Positions 60,529 to 64,000 of a stretch of DNA of 64,000 nucleotides are shown here, piece after piece. This DNA is from Bradyrhizobium altum (GTDB lineage Bacteria > Pseudomonadota > Alphaproteobacteria > Rhizobiales > Xanthobacteraceae): NCBI RefSeq assembly GCF_020889705.1, contig NZ_JACMYP010000008.1:1-64000 (forward strand). Reading direction: 5' to 3'. Under the pieces are notes generated by a model. The model made no database searches. It was not told the DNA's origin and worked only from the letters and a program-made list of their open reading frames with translations. The position numbers and the translations under genes were made by a program. Within the stretch, counting starts at the first letter, position 1; each line of letters starts with the position of its first letter.

Positions 60529-60849
60529 TGCCAACCGGCCCTGCCGATTATTTTGATTGCGGTGGGGCCGGACAGGAGATGGTCTTCGTCCGGTTCGAAG
60601 TCGAATCCTCTGCCCCGTAATACTTCTTGACCTTTGCATGCGATCGAAGGTTTTCGGGACGGTACGGCATTCGCTCATAGCAGTGCTGCACCCCGCCGTT
60701 GTGGGCAAACCGTTCGAGAACGGTCGAGTGCAGGATCGCTTCGTCTTGTACTTCGCGCAGACCTTTTTCCCATTTGAAGCGGCCGCTCAGATATGGCCAT
60801 TCGTTCGCGTTGTTTCCGGTGCGAAACTGGTGCGGTTGAAGCCCAACGT
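60529..60849. other. Intergenic, 320 bases
   Basis: A leftward frame (60548-60859) has no ribosome binding site and runs into the tRNA fragment, so I do not call it. Nothing else is seen. Confidence 0.4.
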
Positions 60850-60900
60850 TCAGACTCATAACCTGAAGGTCATAGGTTCAAATCCCTGTCCCCGCAACCA
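60850..60900 (+). pseudogene. Degenerate 3' half of an initiator tRNA-Met gene
   Basis: The sequence runs from the anticodon loop (CTCATAA, anticodon CAT) through CCTGAAGG, a T-loop GGTTCAAATCC and the end CCCCGCAACCA with an encoded CCA. This matches bacterial initiator tRNA-Met 3' halves, with an extra C in the T-stem. The 5' half (acceptor strand, D-arm) is missing. A 3' tRNA end without its 5' half is what is left at the far edge of an element integrated into a tRNA gene. Confidence 0.7.
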
Positions 60901-60905
60901 ACGCT

Positions 60906-60922
60906 CCCCTAGAATCTAGGGG
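60906..60922. terminator. Hairpin directly after the tRNA fragment
   Basis: CCCCTAGA and TCTAGGGG (60906-60922) around one base. It lies six bases after the CCA end, as tRNA terminators do, so it probably moved with the tRNA 3' end. Confidence 0.5.
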
Positions 60923-61033
60923 TTCGGGAAACTCTTCGTCGGCCTCAAAGGATGCATTCAAAAAACTGCAATGCTCGGTCAGCTGGTCAGCTGGCAATCG
61001 CGCAGGAAGCACAGAAAGCGGGATGATGGCAAA

Positions 61034-61105
61034 AGGCAGCGCTCGCGCGGGAGTTCGGTATTAGCCGGGAGACCGTCCACTGCTACTTGCGTGCCGCCAA
61101 GACAG
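61034..61105 (+). pseudogene. Helix-turn-helix fragment of a resolvase
   Basis: The bases encode KAALAREFGISRETVHCYLRAAKT, the C-terminal DNA-binding helices of serine resolvases. No catalytic part is present upstream, and the frame ends soon after. It is a relic of a mobile element. Confidence 0.45.
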
Positions 61106-61142
61106 CCGCGCAGAGCGTCCAACCACAAGAGGAGGATATCGC

Positions 61143-61303
61143 ATGGCCGCGATCATGCTCACCCGCATCGACAACCACCGCAATATGGCGCGGTTCTACA
61201 AGCTAGATGTCTATTCGGTGAATGCTCGCTCGTCAGGGTATGGGGGCGCATCGGCCGTGCCGGTACGGTTACCTCGAAGACGAATCGATCATCGAGGCGA
61301 CAC
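61143..61303 (+). pseudogene. WGR-domain protein relic with a frameshift
   Basis: ATG 61143 has GGAGG at eight bases. It reads MAAIMLTRIDNHRNMARFYKLDV, then the frame slips. The next frame gives FGECSLVRVWGRIGRAGTVTS, containing the Trp-Gly-Arg core. WGR domains bind DNA ends and are found in small plasmid and phage proteins. The full protein would have about 90 residues. Confidence 0.65.
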
Positions 61304-61721
61304 GGATCGACAGGCTGTCAGGTCTGATCGACACTGGCGAAACGTTGTCCGCAGCGGACGGCGAGCGCATCGTCCGCGATGGTCTGACGACAAGCCGGAT
61401 TGTAGAACGGCCGGATTTTCGTCTACTCCAACATCGCTGCCGTCGATCGCTCTCACTGGACAAAAGCGGCCCTGCGGCAGGCCGCCGGCAATGCGCCTTC
61501 TCTTGATGGTTCGCAACCGCAAGTAGGTCATGCCGAATGTCCAGGATGGGCGGCCCCTGGAGCGGCATCTCGGTGTTCCGAAAGTTGAAACCGCATGTTC
61601 CAGTTCTGAAACTAGCGTGCCGCCCCGATTGAGCTATGCTTTCAAGACGTTCAGCGGATGGCTTGGCACTTGGCCGGACAGCTGACGACACCGAGGCGAT
61701 ATCAGTGGTCCAGAAGGTCAG
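61304..61721. other. Gene-free stretch
   Basis: About 420 bases without a supported gene; short frames show no known motif. Confidence 0.4.
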
Positions 61722-62267
61722 ATGCTCGATCCAGAGGAGTTTCGCAAGGGCCTACGGGCCTTCACCACAGGGGTCACGGTCGTTACCGTACCAGACGGAG
61801 CCGGTGGCATGCATGCGATGACGGCCAGCTCATTCGCTGCGATATCGGTCAAACCTCAACTTGCTGCTGTAAGCATCGCCAAGCGGGCCAAAGCGCATGC
61901 GCTAATGATGGCTACCACACTTTACGCCATCAATTTGCTGGCTGAGGGGCAGGGGATGCTCGCTAATTACTTCGCCAATCGGCTGAAAGCCAAGCATGAG
62001 CCCGATTACGTATGGGCGCACGGCGTGCCGATACTGGCGGGCACCATGGGTTGGTTCGCCTGCAAGCGCTGGGCTGCCTACGATGGCGGCGACCATACGA
62101 TCTTCGTTGGCGAGGCGATCGCCCTTCATCGCACCGATGATCCGCCGCTGGTCTGCAGTCGCGGTCGGTTTCATCAGCTTGGTTCGCGCCTCGCCACCGA
62201 ACTGCTGCCGAGCCATGAGGAGCGGCGCCGTGAAGCCGAAGAAAATCTGACTTGCCGAGGCAAATAG
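61722..62267 (+). CDS. Flavin reductase-like protein
   Basis: 181 residues from ATG 61722, with AGAAGG upstream. The family pattern is EEFRKGLRAFTTGVTVVTV, MHAMTASSFAAISVKPQLAAVSIAKRAKAHALM, YAINLLAEGQGMLANYFA and GWFACKRWAAYDGGDHTIFVGEAIAL. Such enzymes reduce FMN or FAD with NAD(P)H and feed a two-component oxygenase. No flavin-dependent oxygenase is encoded next to it in the window. The Fe(II) dioxygenase that follows does not need one. Confidence 0.88.
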   Translation: MLDPEEFRKGLRAFTTGVTVVTVPDGAGGMHAMTASSFAAISVKPQLAAVSIAKRAKAHALMMATTLYAINLLAEGQGMLANYFANRLKAKHEPDYVWAHGVPILAGTMGWFACKRWAAYDGGDHTIFVGEAIALHRTDDPPLVCSRGRFHQLGSRLATELLPSHEERRREAEENLTCRGK

Positions 62268-62431
62268 GCGTCAACAAGCCTTGATCGGTTAACAAGCCGC
62301 AGGCGAGAGCGCTCATTCCAGCAACTGGCCCACTTGCGTCGGTCAGCAAGCGATATCTATCGCGCGTACGCAAACATTCGTTCACTGCAAACGTGTGCCC
62401 ACGAGCATGCGCTTAAAAAGGGGAGATGGAA

Positions 62432-63427
62432 ATGTCCAAATGGGATGGTGTGGCTCTTCCGAAGCTCACACGCGATATCGAGCAGTGCAAGCGGGACCTT
62501 GCCGAATGGGGTTATTGCCTCCTTGCCGATCTGATCACCGATGATCAGCGCAAACGTCTTTTGGATCGACTGCAGGAACAAGCTCGCCTGGAGCGCGAGC
62601 AGGGCGTGGCATGGCTGGGTAACGGCGGCCGCGGAGGCCAGACTTGGGTGGGGTCGCCGGCTGCTGGAGAGCCTCTGCCGGCTTGGCAGACAGTGCGTAC
62701 CCTGCTCAACAAGGGGCGCCCGTTTCTCGATCTTGTGCAGCATCCAAAGCTTGCGGAGCTGAACAACTATCTGTTCCAAAACAATCCCTGGTACTTGGCA
62801 AGTTCGAACGGCATCATCATTCGCAAGGGCGCTGTGGCGATGGTGACGCACGTGGATCAGCAGCATATTCCGTTCGTCACACCGATTCCGGTCATCAATA
62901 ACACGATGGTCTGTCTAAGTGAGTTCACTGAGAAGAATGGCGCGACCCGCGTCACGCCGGGAAGCCACCGAGGCCCGCCTCCGAAGATCGTGCTCGACGA
63001 GAAGCTCAAGGATGGCGTCAATCCGGAAGTGATTGAGCAGGTTCCCGCCGAAGCTCCTCCGGGCGCTGTTATCGTATTCGAGGGCCGGCTCTGGCACAGT
63101 TCCGGAGCGGCAACCGCGGACACCGAGCGCTACTCGATTACTTGCGCGTACTCGCAGGCCTTCCTGCGTCAACATGACAATTACACGGCAAGCCTGCATG
63201 ATCGCGTCTATCACAATCTGACCTCGCGGGAGCGAGAGCTGCTCGGGTTCCGAGCCAATCCATTCGGCCGCATAGACCCGCGCTTTCCTGGAGACCGCAC
63301 CAACACGGACGTAAGCAATCCGTACATTCCGGAGCTTGGTGCCAGTTCTGTCGACCGCGCGATCGCAGTGCCGAACGCAGCGACCATTCAGACTCTCAAC
63401 CTCGCACAGGACACTAAGGCGCAGTGA
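62432..63427 (+). CDS. Phytanoyl-CoA dioxygenase (PhyH) family protein
   Basis: 331 residues. ATG 62432 is chosen because AGGGGAG is seven bases upstream; ATG 62426 overlaps it. The 2-oxoglutarate/Fe(II) site is seen as THVDQQ (His140, Asp142) and LWHSSG (His222), and the Arg for 2-oxoglutarate is likely in TERYSIT. Flanking phrases are CLSEFTEKNGATRVTPGSHRGPP and APPGAVIVFEGRL. It hydroxylates an aliphatic or CoA-bound substrate; which is unknown. A strong hairpin follows at 63457. Confidence 0.9.
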   Translation: MSKWDGVALPKLTRDIEQCKRDLAEWGYCLLADLITDDQRKRLLDRLQEQARLEREQGVAWLGNGGRGGQTWVGSPAAGEPLPAWQTVRTLLNKGRPFLDLVQHPKLAELNNYLFQNNPWYLASSNGIIIRKGAVAMVTHVDQQHIPFVTPIPVINNTMVCLSEFTEKNGATRVTPGSHRGPPPKIVLDEKLKDGVNPEVIEQVPAEAPPGAVIVFEGRLWHSSGAATADTERYSITCAYSQAFLRQHDNYTASLHDRVYHNLTSRERELLGFRANPFGRIDPRFPGDRTNTDVSNPYIPELGASSVDRAIAVPNAATIQTLNLAQDTKAQ

Positions 63428-63456
63428 CTCTATAGGGCTGCCGAGGAGGCTGGCCA

Positions 63457-63487
63457 ACGCCGGAGCGTGAAATCGTAGCTCCGGCGT
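63457..63487. terminator. Strong hairpin after the PhyH gene
   Basis: ACGCCGGAGC (63457-63466) and GCTCCGGCGT (63478-63487) with an 11-base loop. It lies 30 bases after the stop codon. No T-run follows, but the stem is stable enough to end or protect the transcript. Confidence 0.55.
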
Positions 63488-63540
63488 CGAAGGCCTCCTC
63501 CGGCCCGGTAGGCGTCAGGCCGCTAGTGCAAGGAAAGTTA

Positions 63541-64000
63541 ATGGCTATCTCTCGTCGTCTGTTGACGCAAGCACTCCTAACCCTGCCGCTGACTGCGCAG
63601 GTTCATGCCGGCTCTATCTCCGGCCTTCCGTCGGCCTATGAAAAGCTCAGGGCTGCATTGAAGGGCGCGGCCTTTCTACCTGGTGATCCGGACTATGCCG
63701 CCGCACGACGGGGAATCGGCTCGACTCCCGTCGACAGCAAGATGCCGGCTATCGTTGTGCAACCTGATGGTCCGGAAGACATCGCAAGAGCGCTTGAACT
63801 TGCAAAGAAGTATGCGTTGGAGGTGGCGGTTCGCTCCGGTGGTCACGATCTTATCGGCCTTTCAACCTGCGATGGCGGGCTGCTTATCGATCTCACTCGA
63901 ATGAACCAAGTTGCGGTTAATCCTCAAAAGCGCCTTGCCCGCGTCCAAACAGGAGCTCGTGCGGCAAAGGTGACAATTGAGGCTGATCGTCATGGCTTGG
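63541..64000 (+). CDS. FAD-binding oxidoreductase (BBE-like), 3' end outside window
   Basis: An open frame from ATG 63541 (GGAAAG upstream) to the window edge, 153 codons. The N-terminus MAISRRLLTQALLTLPLTAQVHA has two Arg before a hydrophobic stretch, so it may be a Tat or Sec signal. The FAD-binding PCMH domain follows: PAIVVQPDGPEDIARALELAKKYALEVAVRSGGHDLIGLS, with His in SGGHD as the possible covalent FAD site, then GLLIDLTRMNQVAV. Relatives are 6-hydroxynicotine and berberine-bridge type oxidases. The substrate domain lies outside, so the reaction is open. Confidence 0.88.
   Translation, partial: MAISRRLLTQALLTLPLTAQVHAGSISGLPSAYEKLRAALKGAAFLPGDPDYAAARRGIGSTPVDSKMPAIVVQPDGPEDIARALELAKKYALEVAVRSGGHDLIGLSTCDGGLLIDLTRMNQVAVNPQKRLARVQTGARAAKVTIEADRHGL

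Noticed and set aside
1-64000. CRISPR arrays, rRNA or a full tRNA gene
   Set aside because: No regularly spaced direct repeats and no rRNA-like stretch was seen; the only tRNA-like sequence is the 3' half at 60850.

Overview
The window looks like an accessory region of an alphaproteobacterial chromosome or large plasmid, most likely a Bradyrhizobium-type member of the Rhizobiales. This is an inference from the kinds of families present (DUF3768, aromatic-acid efflux, glutaryl-CoA dehydrogenase beside a CaiB transferase, small secreted proteins typical of that group), the moderately high GC, and the number of broken genes. No species marker gene is present.

Left part (1-12.4 kb): a decayed mobile or plasmid-like segment. 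It holds orphan hypothetical proteins, a PC4-like protein, a DUF5131 (phage Gp37/Gp68) protein, and a large secreted-protein gene killed by an IS630 insertion plus two frameshifts. It also has a small XRE regulator with an operator-like upstream region, a DUF3768 protein, and a short tyrosine recombinase overlapping or abutting a Cys-cluster protein.

Central part (12.7-38.7 kb): a dense defence-type island. It carries a TIR-SF1 helicase fusion, a PD-(D/E)XK-like protein, a tape-measure fragment of a lost phage, and a complete three-gene ABC-3C system with an Mrr-like effector. These are followed by a CHAT protease, an HNH protein, a frameshifted HEPN-type gene, a DUF2130 protein, a lone HsdR-N nuclease, a 1590-residue DUF4011 helicase-nuclease-DUF3320 protein, a GIY-YIG/DUF4357 protein, and a two-gene AAA ATPase plus SIR2 operon.

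Right part (39-64 kb): catabolic and efflux genes with many relics. A LysR regulator (50624-51553) appears to control a CaiB transferase / glutaryl-CoA dehydrogenase / 3-hydroxyacyl dehydrogenase operon and a divergent acetoacetate decarboxylase / FUSC / DUF1656 / HlyD operon. The link is a shared promoter element (TTTAATC-N9-GATTAAA followed by ATCCAAC-N8-GTTGGAT). Two further copies of that element sit in front of truncated 5' ends of caiB-like genes. Next come an HxlR regulator, isochorismatase, MFS transporter, ABM monooxygenase, cis-CaaD-like tautomerase, a degenerate 3' half of an initiator tRNA-Met, flavin reductase, phytanoyl-CoA dioxygenase family protein and the start of an FAD-linked oxidase.

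Most unusual: six copies of a fixed-length 32-bp dyad (13-bp arms, 6-bp centre; arm consensus ACTGATAAGSTTT / AAAGCTTATCAGT) lie at 4567, 14953, 24382, 25447, 38676 and 60497. They lie outside all intact genes and divide the window into blocks: the ABC-3C/CHAT block, a single orphan gene, the helicase/SIR2 block and the catabolic block. The fixed geometry with a variable centre looks more like a recombination or protein-binding site than like ordinary terminators, and the copies may be the joints along which this island was assembled.
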